A stretch of 43,869 nucleotides of DNA from a virus, in IMG/VR virus record IMGVR_UViG_3300027903_000003, positions 1 to 43,869 of that record. One strand, written 5' to 3'. Both the position numbers and the translations under genes were made by a program. The notes beneath the pieces are model-generated. The model was not told where the DNA came from, did not search any database, and saw only the letters and a list, made by a program, of their open reading frames with translations. Below, in pieces: positions 8,348-15,769 of the stretch. Within the stretch, counting starts at the first letter, position 1. Each line of letters opens with the position of its first letter.

Positions 8348-8637
8348 TACGGTTGCCCTGACACCCAGCCCTGCATAACGACGATGGCAGCGTTCATTTG
8401 CGTCGACATGTCTGCAGACAACGAAGCCAGAAGCGCCGTGATATCGGCCGCTGCCAGCGCGCCGCCCGCGCCCGCGCCGGGCACGATCGGCACCAGCGCA
8501 GCGTTGGTATCGAACTGCTTGATCTGTCCTGTCCCTCCCCCCAGACCAGGGAGAGAAGGCGGCGTCAGCGCGGACATCGGACCGGCACCGGCACCGACAA
8601 AGAAAATCTCAACCTGGGCACGAAGTGCGTAAGCCAT
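8347..8637 (-). CDS. Small protein downstream of capsid gene
   Basis: 96 residues, Ala/Gly/Pro-rich. It begins MAYALRAQVEIFFVG and ends with a helix (residues 63-92) of small residues. The Shine-Dalgarno GAGAGG lies 5 nt before the ATG, 15 nt after the capsid stop. It is probably a minor head protein; nothing more can be said. Confidence 0.68.
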   Translation of the reverse strand: MAYALRAQVEIFFVGAGAGPMSALTPPSLPGLGGGTGQIKQFDTNAALVPIVPGAGAGGALAAADITALLASLSADMSTQMNAAIVVMQGWVSGQP

Positions 8638-8652
8638 TGAAACCTCTCCATA

Positions 8653-10005
8653 TCAGCTGAAAGTGACGCTGAAAGCCGAAGTCGACTCGATCCGCATGAA
8701 AAATTGCTGGTTCTCGATCAACGTGCCGTAAAACGCCTTCCAGCCCACAACACGCAGCTGGTTGAGCACATCGGACTTGTCGGCATCCTTCAAGTAGGTA
8801 AAGCGCACGTTATCGAGCACCACCTGCCCGTAGGCACCGCGGCCGAAAATGAAGGTCGGGTAGACCGTGATACCGGCGCCCGGTGCTGCGGGCGGCACCT
8901 GAGCCAAACCGATCGCCGTGATGATCACCGTCTGGCCAGGATTCATCTGCGTCGCCTGCCCGGCGAAAGGCCCGACGGTCGGCCCCGCAGTCGACACCCC
9001 GAGATTGACCGGCTGCACACCGCCCGTGCCCGTGTTGACGTAAACCGTGAAGGTAAACCCCGGAAGCGCCGGCAAAACCACCGAAATCGAACCATTCGGG
9101 CCTACCACCGCGATGTTGCCCGACAGCGCGTAAATCCGCGACTCGTACTGATTCTGCGTATCCTGCGCCGTGACCTGGATGTTGTAGGTCCCAGTCGCCA
9201 GCGAACCCGCAGCGCCCACTGCCCCGGCGATCGCCGCCACCCCGACGAAAGTGGGCACGAGGTTCGACCGACAGAACCGGATACCAGCCCACTCTCCCAG
9301 CTCGTAGTTGTAAAGCCGGTTGATGTCCGAGAAAGTCCAGGCTTGGTTGATGACCGGATTCTCGCGCATATCCGCCACTGTGAGAGTGTGCATCACCCCA
9401 GTGTAATGCGGCATGCTGCGCGGGTTGCTAGACGCCTTAGCACCGCCGGCATCCGCCTCCAGGCGCGTGTCCGTCATCTCATCGCCCATAAAACGCGGGG
9501 CGCCAAGCGTCTCAAGAATCGCCGTAGCGCGCGTGACTTCGTGCGGATTGAGCACGTCGCCAGCTAGGAGAGCACCACGCGAACCGCGCGTGTTGACGTA
9601 GTTGATCTGCGCGCCGGCCAGCAGATTGTTAAAAGTATTCCGCTCGAACGTCTCGGCAATCTGGAGCCCAAGCAATTCCTTGGCCTTGACGAACAGCGGG
9701 TGCTTGATCGTCAGTTCTCCAACGTCGGTGATGGTGATCTTGTCGCCCCACTGCTGCGCAGTCGCAGACACTTGCGAAATGCTCATTGCCTGCCCAATGG
9801 GCGGCACGCCCTCAGCAAGCGGCGCAAAAGGAAGCGGAACGCGATTGTAGCGAGTAGCAGTGTAGGCTGTGCCCCGGCCTTTAGGAAGAGTGAGTGGGTC
9901 TCCGAACTGATAAACTACCAGCTGGCGCCGCGCCAGCGGAAGCGTTTCATCGGCCAAGTAACCTTCGATGTCGGCAGCAAAAGCGCCAGCAACATTCGCA
10001 GCCAT
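8653..10005 (-). CDS. Major capsid protein, N4-gp56 family, with an inserted domain
   Basis: 450 residues. The N-terminal two thirds match the N4-gp56 type HK97-fold capsid: LARRQLVVYQFGDP (25-38), the GKGRGTAYTATRYNR-type loop (41-55, here beginning PKGRGTAY), WGDKITITDVGEL (86-98) and the long backbone helix HPLFVKAKELLGLQIAETF (102-120). Residues about 253-378 form a Gly/Ala/Thr-rich beta domain (GTYNIQVTAQD, then GFTFTVYVNTG) inserted before the C-terminal capsid part (TFIFGRGAYGQVVLDN). This looks like an Ig-like surface decoration. GGAGG sits 6 nt before the ATG. It follows the scaffold gene. Confidence 0.87.
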   Translation of the reverse strand: MAANVAGAFAADIEGYLADETLPLARRQLVVYQFGDPLTLPKGRGTAYTATRYNRVPLPFAPLAEGVPPIGQAMSISQVSATAQQWGDKITITDVGELTIKHPLFVKAKELLGLQIAETFERNTFNNLLAGAQINYVNTRGSRGALLAGDVLNPHEVTRATAILETLGAPRFMGDEMTDTRLEADAGGAKASSNPRSMPHYTGVMHTLTVADMRENPVINQAWTFSDINRLYNYELGEWAGIRFCRSNLVPTFVGVAAIAGAVGAAGSLATGTYNIQVTAQDTQNQYESRIYALSGNIAVVGPNGSISVVLPALPGFTFTVYVNTGTGGVQPVNLGVSTAGPTVGPFAGQATQMNPGQTVIITAIGLAQVPPAAPGAGITVYPTFIFGRGAYGQVVLDNVRFTYLKDADKSDVLNQLRVVGWKAFYGTLIENQQFFMRIESTSAFSVTFS

Positions 10006-10028
10006 ATTTAGCCTCCGTTAGTCGGCGA

Positions 10029-10040
10029 GCTAAATTTAGC
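10029..10040. other. 12-nt perfect palindrome between scaffold and capsid genes
   Basis: GCTAAATTTAGC lies between the scaffold stop (10048) and the capsid ribosome site. It could be a weak operator or an RNA-processing site that helps make capsid more abundant than scaffold; the sequence alone does not decide this. Confidence 0.4.
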
Positions 10041-10047
10041 CCGCACC

Positions 10048-10890
10048 CTAAATCTGCATGCCGGCAAGCCGCTTGGCGCGCGCCTGGGCCTCCGTAAGCT
10101 GCCCGCGCCGCGGCGCCACTACATCGCTGCCTGCGCCAGTCGGCCGTGTCTCCTGCCGCCGTACCCGCTCCTGGCCACGCTGTACCCGCCGTCGCGTTTC
10201 CTTGGCGCCCTGTGGAGAAAGCATGTGCTCACCGAGCAAATATTTCAGCACCACTTCACGCGGGACGATCTGTCCGCCCTGCATGAACTCCTGCCGTTTG
10301 GCCTCTACCTCAGCCGCCCAGCGCTTGTATCGCGGGTCAGCTACGCTCTTGGCATCAAACGAAGTCTTGTCGTGCAACTCAGTTTGCTGAAACTGGAAGA
10401 AGGCCATGCGCTGATTAGACTGGCGCTTGTCCCGCAGATAACGCTGCTCCATCCGCTCGTCAGGCGGAAGCAACTGAAGCCGCGCCGTGAACTGCTCATC
10501 GTTTTCCTCTTGCAACCCGGCCGGCGGCTGAAATGTCGGTCCCGGCGGCTGAAATGTCGGTCCCGGCGGCTGAAATGTCGGTCCCGGCGGCTGAGCCCGG
10601 GTTGCGACCTGACGGCGCAACTCGGCATTTTCGTTTGCAAGCCGCTGAATCCGGGTGACAGCGCGTCCTGCAACACGTTCAACGCGCTCTTCATCAAACT
10701 CTACATCTTCTTCGCCCCCAGTCTCTTGTTCCTCGCCAGTGTCGAGGGCGGCATCGTCTTCGGTTTGGCCGGCACCGTCTTGTCCTTCGAGCCCGAAATC
10801 GCCCTCATCTTCGAATAGGTCTTCTTCGCCATCGCCAACGTCCTGCTGCCGCGCTGCGCCTACCGGCGCGCGTCTAGGTGTTAGTGCCAT
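10048..10890 (-). CDS. Scaffold protein
   Basis: 280 residues. The first 80 residues are very acidic (GDGEEDLFEDEGDF, then EEQETGGEEDVEF), followed by a coiled-coil segment RVAGRAVTRIQRLANENAEL (about 71-90), then three PPGPTFQ repeats, and a basic helical C-terminus ending EAQARAKRLAGMQI that would dock on capsid. This acid-helix-basic layout directly upstream of the capsid gene is typical of podophage scaffolds. The ATG has AAGGA 9 nt upstream and is preceded by its own promoter. Confidence 0.8.
   Translation of the reverse strand: MALTPRRAPVGAARQQDVGDGEEDLFEDEGDFGLEGQDGAGQTEDDAALDTGEEQETGGEEDVEFDEERVERVAGRAVTRIQRLANENAELRRQVATRAQPPGPTFQPPGPTFQPPGPTFQPPAGLQEENDEQFTARLQLLPPDERMEQRYLRDKRQSNQRMAFFQFQQTELHDKTSFDAKSVADPRYKRWAAEVEAKRQEFMQGGQIVPREVVLKYLLGEHMLSPQGAKETRRRVQRGQERVRRQETRPTGAGSDVVAPRRGQLTEAQARAKRLAGMQI
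10523..10585. repeat. Three perfect 21-nt tandem repeats inside the scaffold gene
   Basis: Three identical, adjoining copies of a 21-nt unit (10523-10543, 10544-10564, 10565-10585), followed by a partial fourth. They encode PPGPTFQ repeats in frame on the minus strand. The exact nucleotide identity points to recent slippage or expansion. Confidence 0.95.
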
Positions 10891-10919
10891 GTCGGATTTT
10901 CCTTCGTGTGCAGTGTCTA

Positions 10920-10957
10920 ACGGACACCAGTCGAGGGCACCTTACGGGTACCAGTCG
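10920..10957. repeat. Paired 14-nt direct repeats in the scaffold leader
   Basis: ACGGACACCAGTCG (10920-10933) and ACGGGTACCAGTCG (10944-10957) differ at two positions and have a 24-nt period. They fall at the predicted transcript start and leader of the scaffold/capsid promoter, so they could be regulator sites or leader structure. Confidence 0.6.
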
Positions 10958-10964
10958 TGTGACT

Positions 10965-10992
10965 AATCTACCACATCAAATAATAGGGTCAA
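10965..10992 (-). promoter_or_regulatory. Predicted leftward sigma70-like promoter for scaffold/capsid
   Basis: On the minus strand, TTGACC (10992-10987) and TAGATT (10970-10965) are spaced by 16 nt. It lies just past the stop of the spanin-like gene and downstream of the terminator after the barrel gene. It would restart transcription for the most abundantly needed virion proteins. The -35 box is the same as in the rightward promoter at 19440. Confidence 0.5.
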
Positions 10993-10994
10993 GT

Positions 10995-11258
10995 CTATGA
11001 AATCCTGCCAACTCCGCGTCGCAATTCGTCGTACCACTGCTCCAGCTTCGATGTCCGCCGCTCAATTCCTGCCATGCGCTCGCGATCCACGGCGATCGAA
11101 CCTATGATCACCTCGATCTTCTCGACCGCTGTTTTTATCCCTGACATTTCAGTATCTTGCCTAGACAATTTGCCACCCAGATACCACGTCACCGTAAGCA
11201 TTGTACCGATAATACCGACGATCCCAAGAATCAAGGCCACCCAGGCTTCGGCAGGCAT
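10995..11258 (-). CDS. Membrane-anchored coiled-coil protein, spanin-like
   Basis: 87 residues. A single N-terminal transmembrane segment (residues about 6-28, WVALILGIVGIIGTMLTVTWYL) is followed by a charged helical domain, ISGIKTAVEKIEVI-like region to SKLEQWYDELRR. This shape fits an i-spanin or a hemolysin-XhlA-like lysis accessory protein. GGAGG is 6 nt before the ATG. It sits just after the endolysin, holin and barrel genes. No outer-membrane spanin partner with a lipobox was found. A scaffold or tail role is less likely. Confidence 0.6.
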   Translation of the reverse strand: MPAEAWVALILGIVGIIGTMLTVTWYLGGKLSRQDTEMSGIKTAVEKIEVIIGSIAVDRERMAGIERRTSKLEQWYDELRRGVGRIS

Positions 11259-11272
11259 TCGCGCCCTCCATT

Positions 11273-11296
11273 AAAAGGGCGACCCGAAGGCCGCCC
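11273..11296 (-). terminator. Intrinsic terminator with UUCG tetraloop after the barrel gene
   Basis: On the minus strand GGGCGGCC-TTCG-GGTCGCCC (11296-11277; 8 pairs including one G-U) is followed directly by TTTT (11276-11273). It lies between the outer-membrane barrel stop and the spanin-like ATG, so it would end or attenuate the upstream late transcript here. Confidence 0.85.
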
Positions 11297-11323
11297 CCAG
11301 TACGCTGACGGGTGTTGCAACCG

Positions 11324-11995
11324 TCAAAAGTGATAACTCAGCCGACCACGAACGATATCGACCGGAACGCGCGTACCAAGCGTCTGCACGCCATTCGTCA
11401 CGCTCGGTCCGTCAAGATCGACGTGGAGATACTCGGCGCCAAGCCGTAGATTTGGCGTGAGCGCGTACTCTGCACCAGCACCAAGAACCCAGCCGACCGT
11501 TGGTGTCGTGAAGACAGTGCTGAAATCTCCTACCTTGACGTGACCGTAGGCAGCACCACCAGTCCCGTAAGCCAGAAGATATTCAGTAAGCAAGAAACCG
11601 GCGCGCAACCGCGTAGTGCCAAGCCACGGCAGCGAAGTGCTTACACCGTTCTCGGTATGCTTGATGCCGGTCATGGAGATGTCGGTCTCCGCGCCGACCA
11701 CGAGCATGCCGAACTGGTAGCTATAGCCAAGGTGCGCACCACCAAGCAAACTATTCGCACTGTGCTTGGACGAAAGTGAGCGGACATCTGCGTCGGGGCT
11801 GGAATCGTCGAAGCTAGTGATGAAGTCGGCACCACCATAACCAGCGCTGGCGCCGAAATACAGACCACACCATTGGCAATATGGTGAAGACGCAAGCGGT
11901 GCCTTGAGAACAGGTCGCACTGCCAAGTCCGTAGCATGCGCCTCCAGCGCAGCAACCAGGATCGCTGCGCTGAAAGCGGTAAGAAACTTAAGCAT
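11324..11995 (-). CDS. Outer-membrane beta-barrel protein (host-type Omp)
   Basis: 223 residues. The ATG at 11995 has GGAGG 6 nt upstream; another ATG at 12001 lies inside that spacing. A signal peptide (MLKFLTAFSAAILVAALEAHA) precedes a mature chain of alternating strands: WCGLYFGASAGYGGADF, LLGGAHLGYSYQFG, LVVGAETDIS, TRLRAGFLL, WVLGAGAEYAL, LRLGAEYLHVDL. The chain ends in Phe (LSYHF) as outer-membrane barrels require. This is the eight-stranded Omp25/OmpA-like family widespread in Bradyrhizobium and relatives. It probably inserts in the host outer membrane late in infection, perhaps to block superinfection or alter the envelope at lysis. It lies within the lysis genes and has its own terminator. 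Confidence 0.85.
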   Translation of the reverse strand: MLKFLTAFSAAILVAALEAHATDLAVRPVLKAPLASSPYCQWCGLYFGASAGYGGADFITSFDDSSPDADVRSLSSKHSANSLLGGAHLGYSYQFGMLVVGAETDISMTGIKHTENGVSTSLPWLGTTRLRAGFLLTEYLLAYGTGGAAYGHVKVGDFSTVFTTPTVGWVLGAGAEYALTPNLRLGAEYLHVDLDGPSVTNGVQTLGTRVPVDIVRGRLSYHF

Positions 11996-12061
11996 GTTCA
12001 TCCTCCATTGCTGAGGGCGAACTTTAGCACGTTCGCTAGACGAAAGTGTTACTCAAAAGCC

Positions 12062-12271
12062 TCACGGTCCGTTTTTCGTGCTCATCACTTTCGTCAGCCC
12101 GGTGAGCACCGCTACGTTGACAAAAGCGATCAGCCCCATCCATGCCGTTACCGATGGTATCCACTCCATCGGCACGACGTTGGTCAGATGCACCGTGCCC
12201 CCGGCAATGCCTTGCGCGATCGTCGTAGTTATCCCAAGCCCAAACGTGAAATCCGAAAGCGTGATCTTCAT
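12062..12271 (-). CDS. Holin-like small membrane protein
   Basis: 69 residues with two predicted transmembrane helices (about 8-28, FTFGLGITTTIAQGIAGGTV, and 40-62, VTAWMGLIAFVNVAVLTGL) and a short charged C-terminus (KVMSTKNGP). Size and topology match class II-type holins. It starts 2 nt after the endolysin stop, the usual lysis-cassette arrangement. Function by context; no strict sequence signature exists for holins. Confidence 0.65.
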   Translation of the reverse strand: MKITLSDFTFGLGITTTIAQGIAGGTVHLTNVVPMEWIPSVTAWMGLIAFVNVAVLTGLTKVMSTKNGP

Positions 12272-12273
12272 GG

Positions 12274-12798
12274 TTACACCACCTTCACGTCATGCGCGGG
12301 CGTCGAACCCGGCATGATGATCTTCGCCAGTACTGGCGCCAGCCCGGCCGCCGTCGGCCAGCCATAGCCCAGAAGTCCCATCCGCCGGCCGTTACGCGGA
12401 AGAGCCTCGATCTGCACCATGTCGCCCTCGTTGCCGCCAAGAATATAGAGGTACTCCCCGTTGGCGCTTTCGCCGCGGTAGAACCCGACATGCCCAAGCC
12501 CCGACCGCGGCGCGCCGCGCCAGAAAATCGCCAAGCACCCGAGCGCAGGCGTCAGCATAGGGGTAAACAGCGCATTGCCGATGAAACTATGCGCGCCCGC
12601 TGAGCGCGAGCCATGCACGCCGCAAGTCTCCAGCGCCGCATTGACAAAAATCGCACACCACGGATCACCTTCCTCGCCAGCATGCGCCAGCTCGATATAG
12701 CGGCGCACCACCGGTCCGCGGTTCTCAGGCTGCTCGCGCGTACCCAGCTCGTGAAGCGCCCATTTGAACCAGGGCGGCGCATTGTCAAAATCGCTCAT
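12274..12798 (-). CDS. Endolysin, CHAP/NlpC-like (TIGR02594 type)
   Basis: 174 residues. It opens with PPWFKWALHELGTREQPENRGPV-type sequence (residues 8-30) and carries the catalytic-type cysteine in PWCAIFVN (C48) and histidine in LGHVGFY (H103), the Cys-His pair of NlpC/P60/CHAP amidases of the TIGR02594 group. These enzymes cleave peptidoglycan stem peptides or amide bonds. It lacks a signal peptide, so it needs the holin next door to cross the membrane. A C-terminal helix VKVV end carries no cell-wall-binding repeat. Confidence 0.82.
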   Translation of the reverse strand: MSDFDNAPPWFKWALHELGTREQPENRGPVVRRYIELAHAGEEGDPWCAIFVNAALETCGVHGSRSAGAHSFIGNALFTPMLTPALGCLAIFWRGAPRSGLGHVGFYRGESANGEYLYILGGNEGDMVQIEALPRNGRRMGLLGYGWPTAAGLAPVLAKIIMPGSTPAHDVKVV

Positions 12799-12799
12799 A

Positions 12800-13111
12800 T
12801 CAACCCGCTATCCAGCTGGTCCCATTGCAAAACACCAGCACGTTAACTGCCCCGCCTGCTGCGATCGTTACCCCAAGCGCCGGGAGGAGAGAATCAGTGA
12901 CAAAGAGAATCTGTCCCTTAGCCGCAGCATTGCACGTTGGAAGCGCGCCCACTGTACTCTGGCCGGCGATAGGACCAATCACACTGCCAGTTCCTCCCAT
13001 TGGTAGTGAAAGCGGAATTGGGATAGGCGGAGAAGTCGATGCGATTTGAGCAACCGATCCTACGACAAATGCCAGCGCTCCAACCACAGCGCCGAGAAGA
13101 AAACGAGTCAT
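12800..13111 (-). CDS. Small exported protein with phage tail-type beta motif
   Basis: 103 residues. The ATG at 13111 overlaps the preceding stop as ATGA. The first 22 residues (MTRFLLGAVVGALAFVVGSVAQ) form a signal peptide or membrane anchor. The C-terminal part carries ALPTCNAAAKGQILFVTDS and a VLVFCNGTSW ending, a beta module found as a stand-alone or terminal domain in many phage proteins, with two cysteines. Its place between portal and endolysin is atypical for a fibre. Function unknown. Confidence 0.72.
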   Translation of the reverse strand: MTRFLLGAVVGALAFVVGSVAQIASTSPPIPIPLSLPMGGTGSVIGPIAGQSTVGALPTCNAAAKGQILFVTDSLLPALGVTIAAGGAVNVLVFCNGTSWIAG

Positions 13112-13536
13112 CGCACTTCTCCTGAAAACAAGCAGTGAGCCGTTGCCGTCTTGGTAAAAAACGCCGTCGACGGAGTCGAACATACCAGCGTAATCCCCGT
13201 CGTCAAAAGCAGCGGCGCATCCGCGTAGCTGACAGATAGCACAGTCGAAGCGGCAAGCGGCCACCACTTTACTGGCACGACTGCACCATCGGCCGGAATT
13301 GCCGTCGCATCGAACAACATGACGATAACAGCGCCAGTCGCATCGTTGTTAACCTGGAAACTGGACAGCTGCCCGGCACCAGGCTTCAGCACCCGTCCGG
13401 TCTCAAGCACCGCCGATGGTGCTCCGTAACCGATCGGCGCGTTCTGTCCGTACGCCACATAAGACAAAGCGCCCAAGGCAAACGAGACAAAGTTGATTAC
13501 GACGTAAACCCAAAGTGTCTGCAAAAACCGATTCAT
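13108..13536 (-). CDS. Small membrane/exported protein after portal gene
   Basis: 142 residues. A hydrophobic N-terminal helix (FLQTLWVYVVINFVSFALG, about 4-22) is followed by a beta-rich domain with GAVIVMLFDATAIPADG (about 69-85), SVSYADAPLLLTTGITLV and two cysteines (near 118 and 136). The fold pattern resembles a small surface or tail-associated domain behind a signal/anchor. It starts 1 nt after the portal stop. No family recognised. Confidence 0.68.
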   Translation of the reverse strand: MNRFLQTLWVYVVINFVSFALGALSYVAYGQNAPIGYGAPSAVLETGRVLKPGAGQLSSFQVNNDATGAVIVMLFDATAIPADGAVVPVKWWPLAASTVLSVSYADAPLLLTTGITLVCSTPSTAFFTKTATAHCLFSGEVR

Positions 13537-13537
13537 T

Positions 13538-15769
13538 TCACCCTCGCCCTCTCAGCATCGGAGGCTGGCCCGCGGCCGGGCCGATCTGGTCACGGTGTAT
13601 CATGCCCGGCGGCCCCTGCCCACCGCCACGCTGGCCACGCACCTGCCCGCCACCGCCACGGCCCTGCGGACCTTGCTGCCCCCCGCCCATCATCTGCTGG
13701 ACCTGCTGCATCATCGCGGCCTGCTGCTTCATCTGCATCTGCATCATGTGGCGCTGCATGTGCCGGCCGAAATTGCCCACCGGGTCACCGCCCATTTTCT
13801 GAAGCGCCTCCTGGTGAGCCTTCAGGTGCTCAGGATCCTGGTCCTGCGGATGGACTGCCAGCTCAATCCCCTCAGCCAGCCACTCGTTCTCGAGCTGCGG
13901 CTCAAGAGTGACTTGCTTGGCTTCATCGACAAAGACCAGCGGAGCAAGGCGCGGGCCGAACAGGCCCTCCATCATGTGCGTGATCACCGGAACCAGATTG
14001 ATCTTGTAGCCCTGGTACATCTGCGGCGGCAGCTTCATCACCGTGCCGATCCCGGCGATCTGCTGCTGCATCTGCATCTGGTTGCGCGCCTGCTCGACAC
14101 CGAACCAGCGGTAGGAATATTTCTTATCCATCTGAATCGGCGGTACCCAGTCCATTCTGGCCTTCAGACCCATCTCGCCAAACTGTCGGACCAGCAACTT
14201 GTCCTTGCGATGCTGGTGGTCCAACTCGATAAACATCTGGACAAGCGGCGTAAGTATGCCTTCTTCAAGCGTCGTCACTGCGTCGGCAGTCGTGAGAATG
14301 TCCACTTGCTGCTCGCGCGCCACATCCGCCTGGGATGGCTTGGTCTTCTGCACACCAGATTGTGTGATAGCAGCAGGCGAGACCGACAGAGTCTGCATGA
14401 TCTGCGCTTTACACTGACCGACAATCTCGAATCCCGACTTCCAGATATCCGGAAACTTGACGATCTGCGTATCGTTCGGCGACGTTTCCCACACCGCTGC
14501 GAGAGAAAGCACCATCGAACCGATACGCGGGTTGCGCGCCGGGTCTGTCATCACGATCGGCAGCATCGAGTACATCGACGAATCTGCCGCTTCGTTGATC
14601 ACATCGTTGGCGTAGTACTGCGTCTGCTCAGTCGGCTGGACCTGGGATTTACCCTTGAAGCTGCCCTGGATCTTCTCCACGGGAACCGAAAGAAGGGGCA
14701 CCCTGTCAGACCAGTAAGGATTGCGCTTACAGCCGAGGATGATTTTTTCAGAACCGTAGAACACCCGGCAGATGCGCCGCTCATCTTCGCCGCCATCCAC
14801 TGACGGTATAGTCAGCTCGGTCCAGGTCTCATAAACTTGCGCGTGCTTCATCTGCCCAGTGGTCTTGATTCCCGCCGCGTCCGTCACCACCTTAGCCTTG
14901 TTGGTGGTCGTCGCACCCTTCTCATCGGCCATGTTCTCCAGGATCGTCTCGCCGGCTTCCTCGGTGATGTCTTTGTCCTTTATCATTTTCTTAATCTTGG
15001 ACTTCGACCAGCGCCGGATTATGGTCGCTGAGCCTCCCATCGCGATCGCCTCGTCAACGGTTTCGGCTGTCGCTGGGAGAAGCAGAACATCGGTATCGGC
15101 AAGAACCTCAACATGAGGCCCGCCGTCGGTCAGTGTTTCTTCGGAAATGTCTACCGCAGGTTCGGGTCCTGCAGTGAGCTGTGCAGGCTTGCGCCATACC
15201 ACGTGACGCTCACGCTCCCGCCAGCTGACGTACACATTATACTGCCCCTCGATGTCTCCGTTGACGCAGAGCGCAGGGACCACCGTAGTTCGCAGCTTGC
15301 ACTTGCGGATGTAGTGTTCGACAAGCGACATCTCGGCTTGCGGAAGGGTGCCGTCTTCGGAAGTGACTTCGACGAAGCGGCCGGCCTGAGGGAAAATCTG
15401 ATTAGTGAACCGGGTCCTGCGCGCCTTGACAGCGTCGTGTACGATGGGTAGAAAGATTTGAGAATTTCCCGAGTAATACTGCTTGGATCCAAGCCGGACA
15501 TTGTAGATGTCCCAGTAGTCCATTGCGGCATTGGACCGTTCCTCCTGGTTCTCGAACCCGCGCTCGATGTCCTTATACAGCTCCAGGAGCGCTTCCTCGA
15601 CATCGGGGTTCGCCGACAACTCCTCGTTGCGATCCTCGATACCGGGCTCATCGTCGGACTCGTCGTCCTCGACCGGCTGACCGCCAAGACCCGTGAGCGC
15701 ATCAATCTCTGGCGAATCATCGTCCGGCTGGTCGGTCCGCGAGTCAGGTTTTTTCGCGCGTCTGGCCAT
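13538..15769 (-). CDS. Portal protein
   Basis: 743 residues, the size of P22-type portals. The N-terminus is acidic and disordered (1-60). The core has landmark segments YSGNSQIFLPIVHDAVKARR (about 99-118), RNPYWSDRVPLLSVPVEKI (about 358-376) and QTQYYANDVINEAADSSMYS (about 392-411), typical of phage portals of this group. The C-terminal 80 residues are Met/Gln/Gly-rich (HMMQMQMKQQAAMMQQ) and probably line a flexible barrel or tail contact. TGATG couples it to the terminase gene. It forms the dodecameric DNA channel. Confidence 0.85.
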   Translation of the reverse strand: MARRAKKPDSRTDQPDDDSPEIDALTGLGGQPVEDDESDDEPGIEDRNEELSANPDVEEALLELYKDIERGFENQEERSNAAMDYWDIYNVRLGSKQYYSGNSQIFLPIVHDAVKARRTRFTNQIFPQAGRFVEVTSEDGTLPQAEMSLVEHYIRKCKLRTTVVPALCVNGDIEGQYNVYVSWRERERHVVWRKPAQLTAGPEPAVDISEETLTDGGPHVEVLADTDVLLLPATAETVDEAIAMGGSATIIRRWSKSKIKKMIKDKDITEEAGETILENMADEKGATTTNKAKVVTDAAGIKTTGQMKHAQVYETWTELTIPSVDGGEDERRICRVFYGSEKIILGCKRNPYWSDRVPLLSVPVEKIQGSFKGKSQVQPTEQTQYYANDVINEAADSSMYSMLPIVMTDPARNPRIGSMVLSLAAVWETSPNDTQIVKFPDIWKSGFEIVGQCKAQIMQTLSVSPAAITQSGVQKTKPSQADVAREQQVDILTTADAVTTLEEGILTPLVQMFIELDHQHRKDKLLVRQFGEMGLKARMDWVPPIQMDKKYSYRWFGVEQARNQMQMQQQIAGIGTVMKLPPQMYQGYKINLVPVITHMMEGLFGPRLAPLVFVDEAKQVTLEPQLENEWLAEGIELAVHPQDQDPEHLKAHQEALQKMGGDPVGNFGRHMQRHMMQMQMKQQAAMMQQVQQMMGGGQQGPQGRGGGGQVRGQRGGGQGPPGMIHRDQIGPAAGQPPMLRGRG

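Noticed and set aside
10523-10585. Tandem repeats considered as a CRISPR array
   Set aside because: Repeats adjoin without spacers and are in frame in the scaffold gene; no cas genes other than a stand-alone Cas4-like nuclease.
13595-14803. Plus-strand reading frame (402 codons) opposite the portal gene
   Set aside because: Antisense shadow of the portal; His/Leu/Arg-rich low-complexity product, no start signal.
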